A DNA stretch of 64,000 nucleotides from an uncultured Metabacillus sp. (GTDB lineage Bacteria > Bacillota > Bacilli > Bacillales > Bacillaceae): contig NZ_CANNCR010000016.1 of assembly GCF_947503125.1 (NCBI RefSeq), positions 17,486 through 81,485 on the forward strand, written 5' to 3'. Below, in pieces: positions 9,463 through 17,839 of the stretch. Each line of letters starts with the position of its first letter. The stretch's first letter is position 1. A model generated the notes under the pieces. That model ran no database searches, was not told the origin of the DNA, and saw only the letters and a program-made list of their open reading frames with translations. Both the position numbers and the translations under genes were made by a program.

Positions 9463-9510
9463 GGAAAGTTCCCCAATAACAAGGGGGACTTTCTCAAAAT
9501 TTTTTACACT
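9463..9510 (+). terminator. Terminator of the sugar transport/two-component operon
   Basis: GAAAGTTCCCC and GGGGGACTTTC form a long near-perfect stem with a loop AATAACAA-like sequence, followed by TTTTTT a few bases on. It is a strong Rho-independent terminator directly after the regulator stop codon. Confidence 0.85.
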
Positions 9511-9634
9511 TTAAGAAAGTATAAATTGGCAGGAAAGAAGGAAATTCGACGTTGTGGCCAATTTAAAGTTTAAAGTATAAGTGCAACTACGCCTCTGTCT
9601 TCGCCTTTCAGGCTCGTCAGTCAGCGAGTTTTCT

Positions 9635-10582
9635 TTATAGATAAGAAGCGATAAAATCAGCATTCCCTTTAAGGCTGAATTCGCCAAATCCGTTTGGTAA
9701 GAGGAAATGATCGCCTTTTTTATATGAATAGGTTGTTCCTTGGTGCGTTAATTCACCTTCGCCTTCGATGACACTAACTAATGTAAATGGTTTGTCCTGA
9801 GTTAGTGAGACTGTACCTGATAGGCTCCATTTTTGAACGGTAAAATAAGGACATTCTACATATGTTGTGATGGCTGCATCATCAATTTGTTCTGTTTTTG
9901 GTGATACTTCAGTATGTGAGGATGGTGTTTCTGTTACCTCAATACTTTTCTCAATATGAAGCTCGCGCAGGTTTCCTTCTGCATCTTTACGGTTAAAGTC
10001 AAAAACACGATAGGTTGTGTCAGAGTTTTGCTGTGTTTCTAAAATGATCGTACCAGCTCCAATTGCATGGATTGTTCCGCTTGGTACGAAGAAGAAATCG
10101 CCCGGCTTGATTTTTACTCTACGTAAAAGCTGATCCCATTCTCCTTTTTCAATCATGCTGACTAACTCTTCCTTCGTTTGTGCATGATGACCGTAAATGA
10201 TTTCCGCGCCTTCTTTGCAATCAATTATGTACCAGCATTCTGTTTTTCCTAGTTCACCATTTTCATGGATCTTAGCATATTCGTCATTCGGATGCACTTG
10301 GACAGATAAATCCTGGTTGGCGTCAAGGATTTTCGTTAATAGCGGGAAGCGGTCTCCCTCAATATTTCCGAATAATTCACGATGTTTTTCCCAGAGCTCG
10401 CCTAAGGAAACTCCTGCATATTGTCCGTTTTTTACCACGCTTTGTCCGTTTGGATGTGCGGAGAAAGCCCAGCATTCACCAGTAGTATCTGAAGGGATAT
10501 TATAATGAAAGGAAGTTAATTGTGTTCCACCCCAAATGCGATCTTTAAATATTGGATTAAAAAAAAGTGGTTCTCTGCTCAA
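9635..10582 (-). CDS. manA: Mannose-6-phosphate isomerase, class I
   Basis: A cytoplasmic zinc enzyme that interconverts mannose-6-phosphate and fructose-6-phosphate. The N-terminal FFNPIFKDRIWGG, the metal-binding QVHPNDEYA, KTECWYI and the C-terminal cupin segments (GDFFFVPSGTIHAIG, ETQQNSDTTYRVFDF) are diagnostic. The protein has 315 residues. I set the start at the TTG at 10582 because GGAGG (10591-10595) lies 8 bases before it, while the ATG two codons upstream is only 2 bases from the same site. The gene stands alone, read against its neighbours. Confidence 0.93.
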   Translation of the reverse strand: MSREPLFFNPIFKDRIWGGTQLTSFHYNIPSDTTGECWAFSAHPNGQSVVKNGQYAGVSLGELWEKHRELFGNIEGDRFPLLTKILDANQDLSVQVHPNDEYAKIHENGELGKTECWYIIDCKEGAEIIYGHHAQTKEELVSMIEKGEWDQLLRRVKIKPGDFFFVPSGTIHAIGAGTIILETQQNSDTTYRVFDFNRKDAEGNLRELHIEKSIEVTETPSSHTEVSPKTEQIDDAAITTYVECPYFTVQKWSLSGTVSLTQDKPFTLVSVIEGEGELTHQGTTYSYKKGDHFLLPNGFGEFSLKGNADFIASYL

Positions 10583-10801
10583 TATCATAGCCTCCTTAGA
10601 AATTTTACCTTTCTATTTTAAGCTAAAAAGCTTGGAAAAGCATACCCTTTTAAACGAAATAAGACTTTCGCCCTTTACCCCGACAGTTTGTAAAAGAAAA
10701 TTCAAAATACCCCTTGATAATTTTGTGAACAGATTATATACTAATTAAGTAACTTTTCCGACTGTCATCGACAAGCTTCGACATATTTTTCGAAAAGATT
10801 G

Positions 10802-10830
10802 TTGAATCATCTTCGGATTTTTGTTATAAT
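10802..10830 (+). promoter_or_regulatory. Sigma-A promoter of tRNA-Gly
   Basis: TTGAAT (10802-10807) and TATAAT (10825-10830) are separated by 17 bases, with an extended TGn in front of the -10. The tRNA begins 14 bases after the -10. Confidence 0.8.
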
Positions 10831-10843
10831 AGAATATGTTCTT

Positions 10844-10917
10844 GCGGGTGTAGTTTAGTGGTAAAACCTCAGCCTTCCAAGCTGATGATGAGGGTTCGAT
10901 TCCCTTCACCCGCTCCA
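10844..10917 (+). tRNA. tRNA-Gly (anticodon UCC)
   Basis: The cloverleaf is complete: acceptor GCGGGTG pairs with CACCCGC, the anticodon stem is TCAGC/GCTGA around loop CTTCCAA giving anticodon UCC, the T-arm contains GGTTCGATTCC, the discriminator is T, and CCA is encoded. It is a single-gene unit with its own promoter and terminator. Confidence 0.96.
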
Positions 10918-10935
10918 TACATAATAATCGTGTGC

Positions 10936-10980
10936 AACGCAGTGTTTCGTTTCTCAGATAAACGAGGCATTGCGTTTTTT
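10936..10980 (+). terminator. Terminator after tRNA-Gly
   Basis: AACGCAGTGTTTCGTTT pairs with AAACGAGGCATTGCGTT, allowing G-U pairs, and is followed by TTTTTT. Confidence 0.8.
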
Positions 10981-11018
10981 ATTATGTCGTGCGGTGAGTA
11001 GAATGTATTTAAAGCATT

Positions 11019-11684
11019 CTACCCAAGAACCTCATAAACCGCTTCACCGCCATGTATTTGCGTGAACATGCTTGACAATGCTTGTAATAGCTGGTTAGCC
11101 TCGTCTTTTTGAAGAGATGGCTGGAAATAAATGAGATGAAGCGCATTACGTGTGTTTTCGGTCACAGCGGATCGTTTTGAATCAACATATGGACTTCCAA
11201 ACGGTCCTTGTTGGTCAGCAGATAAGAGTTTCTTTGCTAAGGAAACCTCGCGTTCATTAATCGCTATATATGAATCCTGTTCAGTTCCAATTTTAATCAG
11301 GATAGTTCCCTCAAGCTGATCGGCATCATAAATGCCTAATGGGATTTGATATTGCAGAGAAAGAAAATTATTCAGATCCACTGCTGAGTTGACATTATGT
11401 AAAAATTGTTGTTTCTGTACACGGCGATATAATGCTTCATTAGATGGTCGGTAGCGATTTGGATCTGTGCCAACAGATTTAAACAATTTTCTCCATTCGT
11501 TTATTGCCGGAATGTCAGTGACTTTTTTATCTGCATAATCAAAATAAAGGGATTCTTGAAATAATCGCAATCTGCCTTTTAGCATATGCGGAGAGTCAGA
11601 GACTTGAATATCGTGATAACGTACAATGCCAATTTTAAAATCAGGTATTACTTGCTTTACTTCATCACTAATTTGAATTTCCAT
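11019..11684 (-). CDS. B3/B4 tRNA-binding domain protein
   Basis: A 221-residue soluble protein of the B3/B4 family, the domain also found in the phenylalanyl-tRNA synthetase beta subunit where it edits or contacts tRNA. Visible family features include NEWRKLFKSVGTDPNRYRPSNEAL in the middle and a C-terminal EVSLAKK/TENTRNALHLI segment. Stand-alone copies are thought to act on mischarged tRNA or related amino-acid adducts, but the function is not settled. I chose the ATG at 11684 because GGAGG (11693-11697) lies 8 bases away; an upstream ATG at 11699 would overlap that site. Confidence 0.8.
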   Translation of the reverse strand: MEIQISDEVKQVIPDFKIGIVRYHDIQVSDSPHMLKGRLRLFQESLYFDYADKKVTDIPAINEWRKLFKSVGTDPNRYRPSNEALYRRVQKQQFLHNVNSAVDLNNFLSLQYQIPLGIYDADQLEGTILIKIGTEQDSYIAINEREVSLAKKLLSADQQGPFGSPYVDSKRSAVTENTRNALHLIYFQPSLQKDEANQLLQALSSMFTQIHGGEAVYEVLG

Positions 11685-11779
11685 TATTTTAACCTCCACA
11701 ATGGTACTGTAGTTATTTTACCATAATAAGAGGAAGGAATCGTCTGATCCGCATCAACTAACAGAAAGGAGGGAAAGGA

Positions 11780-12916
11780 ATGAATATAGAGCAATTTAAA
11801 CAAGAAGTGATTGCTTATAGTAAAGAAATCGGCATTGATAAAATTGGGTTTACAAGTGCCAATATGTTTGAGGAGCTGAAGCAGCGGCTTATCACACAGC
11901 AGGAGTTGGGCTATCAATCAGGCTTTGAGGAGCCGGACATTGAGAAACGAGTCACACCTGTTAAGTTGCTGCCAAAAGCAAGCTCGATTATTTCCATTGC
12001 TCTTGCATATCCTTCTAAAATGAAAAATGCTCCTAAAAGCACGAGAGAGGATCGGCGCGGAATTTTTTGCCGTGCTTCATGGGGGCAGGATTATCACACG
12101 ATTTTACGGGATCGGTTAAGTAAACTGGAAAGCTTTTTGAAGGAAAAAGTGCCGGATATCCAGGTGAAATCAATGGTTGATACTGGTGAGCTTTCAGATC
12201 GGGCTGTTGCAGAACGGGCGGGAATCGGCTGGAGCGGAAAGAACTGCTCGATTATCACGCCCGAATTTGGTTCCTATGTTTATTTAGGAGAAATGATTAC
12301 GAATTTTCCTTTCCCTCCTGATACACCGATGGAGGATCAATGTGGCAGCTGTAGAAAATGCCTTGATGTTTGTCCGACTGGCGCTCTTGTTCAAGGCGGC
12401 CAGCTTGATTCTACAAAATGCATCGCATTTTTAACGCAAACGAAAGGGTTTTTAGCTGATGAATATCGCACGAAAATTGGGAACCGGATATATGGCTGTG
12501 ATACTTGCCAAACCGTCTGCCCTGTGAATAAAGGGAAGGATTTTCATTTTCACGAGGAAATGGAACCGGATCCGGAAATCGCCAAGCCAAAATTAAAACC
12601 GCTACTTACGATGAGCAACAGGGAATTTAAAGAAAAATTCGGCCATATCTCTGGTGCATGGCGCGGGAAAAAACCGCTGCAACGCAATGCGATTCTTGCA
12701 CTTGCTCATTTTAAGGACACAACGGCACTTCCGGAACTCATCAAATTAATGCATGAAGATCCAAGACCAGTCATTCGCGGAACGGCAGCATGGGCTATTG
12801 GAAAAATCGGCGGAAATGATGTTGCTGAAGAATTGCATCAAGCTTACGAAAAAGAGATGGATGAAGATGTAAAAAAAGAAATCAAGAAAGGCATAGCCTT
12901 TGTTGAAGAAAAATAA
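11780..12916 (+). CDS. queG: Epoxyqueuosine reductase
   Basis: This enzyme performs the last step of queuosine synthesis in tRNA, reducing epoxyqueuosine with a cobalamin cofactor and two [4Fe-4S] clusters. The N-terminal half has the conserved DTGELSDRAVAERAGIGWSGKN. Two ferredoxin-type cysteine clusters follow (CGSCRKCLDVCPTG from about residue 188 and CDTCQTVCPVNKG from about 238), and a HEAT-like repeat region ends the 378-residue protein. AAAGGAGGG precedes the ATG. In B. subtilis this gene also stands just before the amidase, trmL, prkA and yhbH genes. Confidence 0.95.
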   Translation: MNIEQFKQEVIAYSKEIGIDKIGFTSANMFEELKQRLITQQELGYQSGFEEPDIEKRVTPVKLLPKASSIISIALAYPSKMKNAPKSTREDRRGIFCRASWGQDYHTILRDRLSKLESFLKEKVPDIQVKSMVDTGELSDRAVAERAGIGWSGKNCSIITPEFGSYVYLGEMITNFPFPPDTPMEDQCGSCRKCLDVCPTGALVQGGQLDSTKCIAFLTQTKGFLADEYRTKIGNRIYGCDTCQTVCPVNKGKDFHFHEEMEPDPEIAKPKLKPLLTMSNREFKEKFGHISGAWRGKKPLQRNAILALAHFKDTTALPELIKLMHEDPRPVIRGTAAWAIGKIGGNDVAEELHQAYEKEMDEDVKKEIKKGIAFVEEK

Positions 12917-12941
12917 AAAGGTGGCAAGGACGCCACCTTTT
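12916..12941. terminator. Bidirectional terminator between queG and mscL
   Basis: AAAAGGTGGC-AAGGAC-GCCACCTTTT is a perfect palindromic hairpin with A and T runs on both sides, serving both convergent genes. Confidence 0.9.
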
Positions 12942-12943
12942 AT

Positions 12944-13324
12944 CTATTTCTTTTCTTCTTTTAAAAGATCTCTAATTTCAGTTAAAAGCTCTTCTTTCTT
13001 ATCTACTTCCGGAACTGCCGGTGCTGCATTTTCTTCTTTCTTTTTAAAACGGTTAAAGAATCGAACAACTAAAAAGATCGAAAAGGCGATGATGAGAAAG
13101 TCGACGATTGACTGAATAAATTCCCCGTATTTTATGGCAGCCTTTCCTACTGTTAAGGAAAGATGGCTAAAATTAATCCCGCCCATTAATAGTCCAACGG
13201 TGGGCGTAATGATATCTTCTACGAGGGAGGTAACAATTTTACCGAACGCCGCCCCAATAACAACGGCCACCGCTAAATCCAACACATTTCCTTTTAGTGC
13301 AAACTTTTTAAATTCCTGTAACAT
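12944..13324 (-). CDS. mscL: Large-conductance mechanosensitive channel
   Basis: An emergency release valve in the cell membrane that opens under hypo-osmotic stress. The sequence EFKKFALKGNVLDLAVAVVIGAAFGKIVTSLVEDIITP near the start is the MscL signature covering TM1, and a second transmembrane helix lies at about residues 65-88, followed by a basic, coiled C-terminus. The length of 126 residues is typical. GAGGTG precedes the ATG. It is inserted convergently between queG and the amidase gene, unlike the B. subtilis order. Confidence 0.95.
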   Translation of the reverse strand: MLQEFKKFALKGNVLDLAVAVVIGAAFGKIVTSLVEDIITPTVGLLMGGINFSHLSLTVGKAAIKYGEFIQSIVDFLIIAFSIFLVVRFFNRFKKKEENAAPAVPEVDKKEELLTEIRDLLKEEKK

Positions 13325-13483
13325 ATGTATTCACCTCTAGTTTTTATTCCGATCTTAGTATAAAGGTAAAAAAGGATAAGGACAACCTGACTGTTACCTT
13401 TACCCTATCCAATTATGATGATTTTAACGAATTTCTCAACAGCATTCACATACCCTTTAGTAAATAAGGATGGTGGTGAGATT

Positions 13484-14374
13484 ATGAAGCAAAAGCTTTT
13501 TGAGTTACATGAGAGGAAGCTTCAAATGCTTATCAATAAAAAACCGATTAAAAATGATCGGAATGATGAAGAATTCCATGCGTTCGAGAGAAGGCTTCAA
13601 TCAAATGATAAAAGGAAAACTGAAATTGTAAAGGGGAGCACCACAGTAAGAATTACAAAGATTGAAGACCAATCTATTCATTTAAAGAATGCCTTGTATA
13701 CATGTCACTATAAATGGTTAAATAAACAGTATGACCGTTTTTTTCTTGAAGAACGAATCGAGCATCGTAAAGCTCGTTTTTATCGCGATGAGCTTGTTGA
13801 CGATCGGATCGTTGATTTTAATGAGATAGGAAATGAGCCGGTACCTTCTGTCGACGAGCAGCGAAGCAAGGAATCATTTGTTTATGACAGGCTTGCAGCT
13901 GTACAGTATGCGGAGCGTTGGTGGAATAGTGCAAATCCAGCTTATAAAAATTTTGATGTCAACTGCACAAATTTTATTTCTCAGTGTCTTCATGCAGGCG
14001 GAGCACAAATGCGCGGCTATCCAAATCGCTCCTCCGGCTGGTGGATGGAGCAGAATAATTGGAGCTTTAGTTGGTCAGTAGCAAATTCAATGAGGAGCTT
14101 TTTTCTCCATTCCAAAACTGGGTTAAGGGCAGAGGTTGTTGATTCAGCAGAACAATTAATGCCAGGTGATGTGATATGCTATGATTTTCAGGGAGATGGC
14201 CGTTATGATCACACAACCTTTGTTGTCGCAAAGGATCAGGAAAATATGCCGCTGGTGAATGCGCAAACGTATAATAGCCGGATGCGTTATTGGGCCTATG
14301 AGGATTCAACCGCTTATACCCCGAATATAAAATATACATTTTTTCGTATCATAGATGATACGAGTTCGAAATAA
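13484..14374 (+). CDS. Putative amidase domain protein, YhbB-like
   Basis: A 296-residue protein whose C-terminal half is an Amidase_6-type cysteine peptidase/amidase domain: NCTNFISQCLHAGG (catalytic Cys), YDHTTFVV (catalytic His) and NAQTYNS (Asn). The N-terminal half is charged and of unknown fold. No signal peptide is visible. The ATG at 13484 follows GGTGGTGAG, and the longer frame from 13415 has no ribosome binding site. The neighbourhood (queG, trmL, prkA, yhbH) matches the position of yhbB in B. subtilis. Cell-wall or sporulation work is plausible but inferred. Confidence 0.8.
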   Translation: MKQKLFELHERKLQMLINKKPIKNDRNDEEFHAFERRLQSNDKRKTEIVKGSTTVRITKIEDQSIHLKNALYTCHYKWLNKQYDRFFLEERIEHRKARFYRDELVDDRIVDFNEIGNEPVPSVDEQRSKESFVYDRLAAVQYAERWWNSANPAYKNFDVNCTNFISQCLHAGGAQMRGYPNRSSGWWMEQNNWSFSWSVANSMRSFFLHSKTGLRAEVVDSAEQLMPGDVICYDFQGDGRYDHTTFVVAKDQENMPLVNAQTYNSRMRYWAYEDSTAYTPNIKYTFFRIIDDTSSK

Positions 14375-14509
14375 CAATGGTATAATTTCATTTGGTAACA
14401 ATAATAAGCAGACTTTTGCTTTATAAACGTCCAAAGGTGGAGCAAGCGAAGCAAGCTTTAAAGCATGCTCTCATCCCCCTTTCCACATAATGTAGATGAG
14501 GTGAAAAAA

Positions 14510-14983
14510 TTGGCATTACATGTAGTTTTATATCAACCAGAGATTCCTGCAAATACAGGGAATATTGCTCGTTCTTGTGCAGCAACAAATACAACTCTTC
14601 ATCTAATCCGTCCGTTAGGGTTTTCAACAGATGATAAAATGTTAAAACGTGCCGGATTGGATTATTGGGAATTTGTTAACGTGATTTATCATGATTCTTT
14701 AGATGAATTATTTGAGGGGTATAAGGATGCAGAATTTTTCTTTTTAACAAAATTCGGCAAGCAGCCACATACAACATTTGATTATAGTGATGTTGAAAAG
14801 GATTATTTCTTTGTGTTCGGACGGGAAACAACCGGACTGCCAAAGGATTTACTGGAGGCAAATATGGACAGATGCTTACGCCTGCCAATGACAGAGCATG
14901 TTCGTTCATTAAACCTTTCGAACACAGCAGCGATCTTAATTTATGAAGCGTTAAGACAGCAAAACTATCCTGGCTTAACATAA
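14510..14983 (+). CDS. trmL: tRNA (cytidine/uridine(34)-2'-O)-methyltransferase
   Basis: A SPOUT-fold methyltransferase that 2'-O-methylates the wobble base of tRNA-Leu. The 157-residue frame has the family signatures QPEIPANTGNIARSCAA at the start, LTKFG in the middle, FGRETTGLP (SAM-binding knot) and MRSLNLSNTAAI-like MTEHVRSLNLSNTAAI at the end. The TTG at 14510 is preceded by GATGAGGTG at 6 bases, so I prefer it to the ATG at 14465, which has no site. The gene was formerly named cspR. Confidence 0.92.
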   Translation: MALHVVLYQPEIPANTGNIARSCAATNTTLHLIRPLGFSTDDKMLKRAGLDYWEFVNVIYHDSLDELFEGYKDAEFFFLTKFGKQPHTTFDYSDVEKDYFFVFGRETTGLPKDLLEANMDRCLRLPMTEHVRSLNLSNTAAILIYEALRQQNYPGLT

Positions 14984-15000
14984 GAATCAATGTCTTAAAG

Positions 15001-15023
15001 GCAATCGGTCATTCACCGATTGC
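15001..15023 (+). terminator. Terminator after trmL
   Basis: GCAATCGGT and ACCGATTGC form a perfect 9-bp stem with loop CATTC. Only a short T stretch follows, so efficiency may be moderate. Confidence 0.65.
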
Positions 15024-15126
15024 TTCTAGTCCAACTTCTTACCTCTTACTTCAAGAAGAAGAATCTTTGCATTTTTCTTTTTCACATGAACAAAAAGGCT
15101 TTCAAAAACAGCCTCGCAAAAATGAA

Positions 15127-15209
15127 AGGGTCAGATCCCTAAAAATACAATATACAGGACTAAATCACTTTGAAGTTCCATATATTGTATTTACAGGGGG
15201 CTGACCCTC
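15127..15209. repeat. Long imperfect palindrome, MITE/REP-like
   Basis: Two arms of about 35 bases, starting AGGGTCAG and ending CTGACCCT, face each other around a loop near AAATCACTTTG. The arms also share ATACAATATA and CCCT blocks. The GGGTCAG ends resemble REP/MITE-type palindromes seen in many copies in bacterial genomes. It has no coding capacity. It lies between trmL and the small membrane peptide gene, so it may act as a terminator for both directions. Confidence 0.7.
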
Positions 15210-15222
15210 TTTGTTTGATGCA

Positions 15223-15315
15223 TTATTTTTTTACACCTGGTTTGCTTTCATATCCTGCAGTAAAGATTGCTACCAAGAATGCTAAACTAACACCTAAAAC
15301 TAAAATCGTGTTCAT
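15223..15315 (-). CDS. Small membrane peptide, 30 residues
   Basis: A short open frame reading MNTILVLGVSLAFLVAIFT at its start and ending in a polar tail AGYESKPGVKK. The first 20 residues form one transmembrane helix. GGAGG (complement of 15323-15327) sits 7 bases before the ATG, which strongly supports translation. It is below the usual annotation length. It lies between trmL and prkA and is read in the opposite direction. The function is unknown; a sporulation or envelope role could be guessed only from its neighbours. Confidence 0.7.
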   Translation of the reverse strand: MNTILVLGVSLAFLVAIFTAGYESKPGVKK

Positions 15316-15498
15316 CGCTTTGCCTCCTAACTAATCGATCACTCGTTGGAACAAGTAAGGGTATGTATAGCTTCCCCTTTTATAGCTAGTTTCATTATAA
15401 CCTAATCAAAATGTGATGTGAACGTGTAACAAAATTTTTCCCGTAAAATTTATCCCCTTTGTCGCAGGTTATAGATAGCTTTTTTACCTTCATAAGAA

Positions 15499-15527
15499 GA
15501 ATGTTAGAGGACATCCTCGCATAAAGT
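15499..15527 (+). promoter_or_regulatory. Probable sigma-E promoter of prkA
   Basis: GAATGTT (15499-15505) and CATAAAGT (15520-15527), 14 bases apart, fit the mother-cell sigma-E consensus (KMATATT, CATACANT) with one mismatch in each box. In B. subtilis prkA is known to be expressed from sigma-E during sporulation, so the match makes biological sense. Confidence 0.65.
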
Positions 15528-15582
15528 GTATTAATCTGCACGAGTTTTTTACAACTACGACCAAATGATGAAGGAGGTCCTT

Positions 15583-17478
15583 ATGGATATTTTAAAGAAA
15601 ATTGAAAAGTTTAGGGAAGATGAGCAACGCTTAAAGTGGGAAGGAACCTTCGTAGAGTATTTGGATATTGTTAAGGAAAAGCCTTGGGTTGCACAATCAG
15701 CTCATTCCAGGGTTTACAATATGATTAAAGATGCTGGTATAGAAGAGATTGATGGCAAAAGAACGTATAAGTTTTTTGACCATCAGCTATATGGACTAGA
15801 AAATGCACTCGAACGCCTGGTAGAAGAGTATTTCCATCCTGCTGCAAAACGATTAGATGTCAGAAAGCGGATTTTGCTATTGATGGGTCCTGTTAGTGGC
15901 GGTAAATCAACACTAGTTACCATGCTGAAAAGAGGGTTGGAGAAGTATTCACTCTCAGACAGAGGAGCAGTATATGCGATAAAAGGCTGCCCAATGCATG
16001 AAGACCCTCTTCACTTGATTCCACATCATTTAAGAGATGATTTCTATGAAGAATACGGGATTCGTATCGAAGGAAATCTCTCACCATTAAATGTGATGAG
16101 GTTGGAGGAAGAATACGGCGGCCGTATCGAAGATGTAAGAATCGAGAGAGTATTTCTATCCGAAGACAAACGTGTGGGGATTGGGACATTCAGTCCATCA
16201 GATCCTAAATCACAGGATATTGCCGACTTAACGGGAAGCATAGATTTCTCAACCATTGCTGAGTATGGCTCAGAGTCTGATCCTCGTGCTTATCGTTTTG
16301 ACGGGGAATTAAACAAAGCGAACCGAGGAATGATGGAATTCCAAGAAATGCTGAAATGTGATGAGAAGTTTTTATGGCATTTGCTTTCCCTCACTCAGGA
16401 AGGTAATTTCAAGGCTGGTCGTTTTGCTTTAATCTCGGCTGATGAATTAATTGTTGCCCATACGAATGAAACAGAGTATCGTTCGTTCATTTCAAATAAA
16501 AAGAATGAAGCCCTGCACTCGCGGATTATTGTTATGCCTGTCCCATATAATTTAAAAGTGTCTGAAGAAGAGCGGATTTATGAAAAAATGATTAAAGAAA
16601 GTGATGTTTCCGATGTTCATATTGCGCCACATACGTTAAAGGTAGCGGCGATGTTTACGATTTTAACCCGTCTGAAAGAGCCGAAGCGGGGCGACATCGA
16701 TCTTGTGAAGAAAATGAGATTGTATGATGGGGAAATTGTAGAAGGCTTTAATTCCGTTGATGTTGCAGAGCTTCAAAAGGAATACAATGATGAAGGAATG
16801 TCAGGTATTGATCCCCGCTATGTGATTAACCGGATTTCTTCAACCATCATTCGCAAGGAAGTACCATCAATTAATGCGCTTGATGTTTTACGGGCTCTGA
16901 AAGAAGGACTTGATCAGCATGCTTCCATCTCAAATGAAGATCGTGAAAAATACTTAAACTTCATTTCGGTTGCACGTAAGCTATATGATGATATGGCGAA
17001 AAAAGAAGTTCAAAAAGCGTTTGTGTACTCCTATGAAGAATCTGCCAAAACACTTATGGATAACTATCTGGATAATGTGGAAGCTTACTGCAATAAAAAC
17101 AAGCTTCGTGATCCGTTAACAGGTGAGGAAATGAATCCTGATGAAAAATTAATGCGTTCAATTGAGGAACAAATCGGGATTTCAGAAAATGCTAAAAAAG
17201 CGTTCCGTGAGGAAATTCTTATCCGTATCTCGGCCTATGCACGCAAAGGAAAACGATTTGATTATAATTCACACGAGCGTTTACGAGAAGCAATCCAGAA
17301 AAAGCTATTTGCAGATCTAAAAGATGTGGTTAAAATCACAACGTCCTCTAAAACACCAGACGAACAGCAGCTTAAGAAAATCAACGAGGTTGTTGCACGT
17401 CTAATCGATGAGCATGGGTATAATTCAACCTCTGCTAATGAATTACTACGCTATGTTGGCAGCTTGTTAAATAGATAA
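15583..17478 (+). CDS. prkA: PrkA serine protein kinase/AAA+ protein
   Basis: A 631-residue AAA+ protein conserved in spore formers, reported both as a serine kinase and as a protease-like ATPase, and needed for normal sporulation. The Walker A motif is GPVSGGKST (about residues 103-111), and a kinase-like C-terminal region follows. I chose the ATG at 15583 because AAGGAGG lies 7 bases before it; the two ATGs further up overlap that site. The length equals that of the B. subtilis protein. It is followed by yhbH, its usual partner. Confidence 0.95.
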   Translation: MDILKKIEKFREDEQRLKWEGTFVEYLDIVKEKPWVAQSAHSRVYNMIKDAGIEEIDGKRTYKFFDHQLYGLENALERLVEEYFHPAAKRLDVRKRILLLMGPVSGGKSTLVTMLKRGLEKYSLSDRGAVYAIKGCPMHEDPLHLIPHHLRDDFYEEYGIRIEGNLSPLNVMRLEEEYGGRIEDVRIERVFLSEDKRVGIGTFSPSDPKSQDIADLTGSIDFSTIAEYGSESDPRAYRFDGELNKANRGMMEFQEMLKCDEKFLWHLLSLTQEGNFKAGRFALISADELIVAHTNETEYRSFISNKKNEALHSRIIVMPVPYNLKVSEEERIYEKMIKESDVSDVHIAPHTLKVAAMFTILTRLKEPKRGDIDLVKKMRLYDGEIVEGFNSVDVAELQKEYNDEGMSGIDPRYVINRISSTIIRKEVPSINALDVLRALKEGLDQHASISNEDREKYLNFISVARKLYDDMAKKEVQKAFVYSYEESAKTLMDNYLDNVEAYCNKNKLRDPLTGEEMNPDEKLMRSIEEQIGISENAKKAFREEILIRISAYARKGKRFDYNSHERLREAIQKKLFADLKDVVKITTSSKTPDEQQLKKINEVVARLIDEHGYNSTSANELLRYVGSLLNR

Positions 17479-17839
17479 AAAACCTGAGGATTGTGGCTGG
17501 CAATTAACCATTGTCAGCTTTGTTTTTTCTATTCTGATTTGGAAAATTCAGGTTGATGCACAGAGAGGGATGAAGGGGTTGTCCCATTTCATTTTGAAGT
17601 AGCTAAATGTCTTTTAAAGCCTTATTTCATAGGCTTTGGGGTCTTGTCTTATTTTTAAGGATTCCGTATTTATTTTCGAAATTATTTGTCAATAAATCAA
17701 ATCTTTCGCATAGGATAGAGTAATCCAAAGAATTACAAGTCTGACTGTGTATGAAATTTACTCATCCACGTTAATGTATGCTAATAAAACAAATTATGTG
17801 ACACTTTTAAAAAATATTTTTGGAGGGGGAGTTAGTTAG
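17479..17839. other. Intergenic region between prkA and yhbH
   Basis: No gene is visible. It contains the prkA terminator, a second perfect hairpin AAAGCCT-TATTTCAT-AGGCTTT at 17615-17636 that has no direct T run, and otherwise AT-rich sequence. I could not find a convincing sigma-E or sigma-A promoter for yhbH by eye. Confidence 0.5.
17496..17529 (+). terminator. Terminator after prkA
   Basis: GCTGGCAAT and ATTGTCAGC form a 9-bp stem with one mismatch and loop TAACC, followed by TTTGTTTTTT. Confidence 0.75.
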
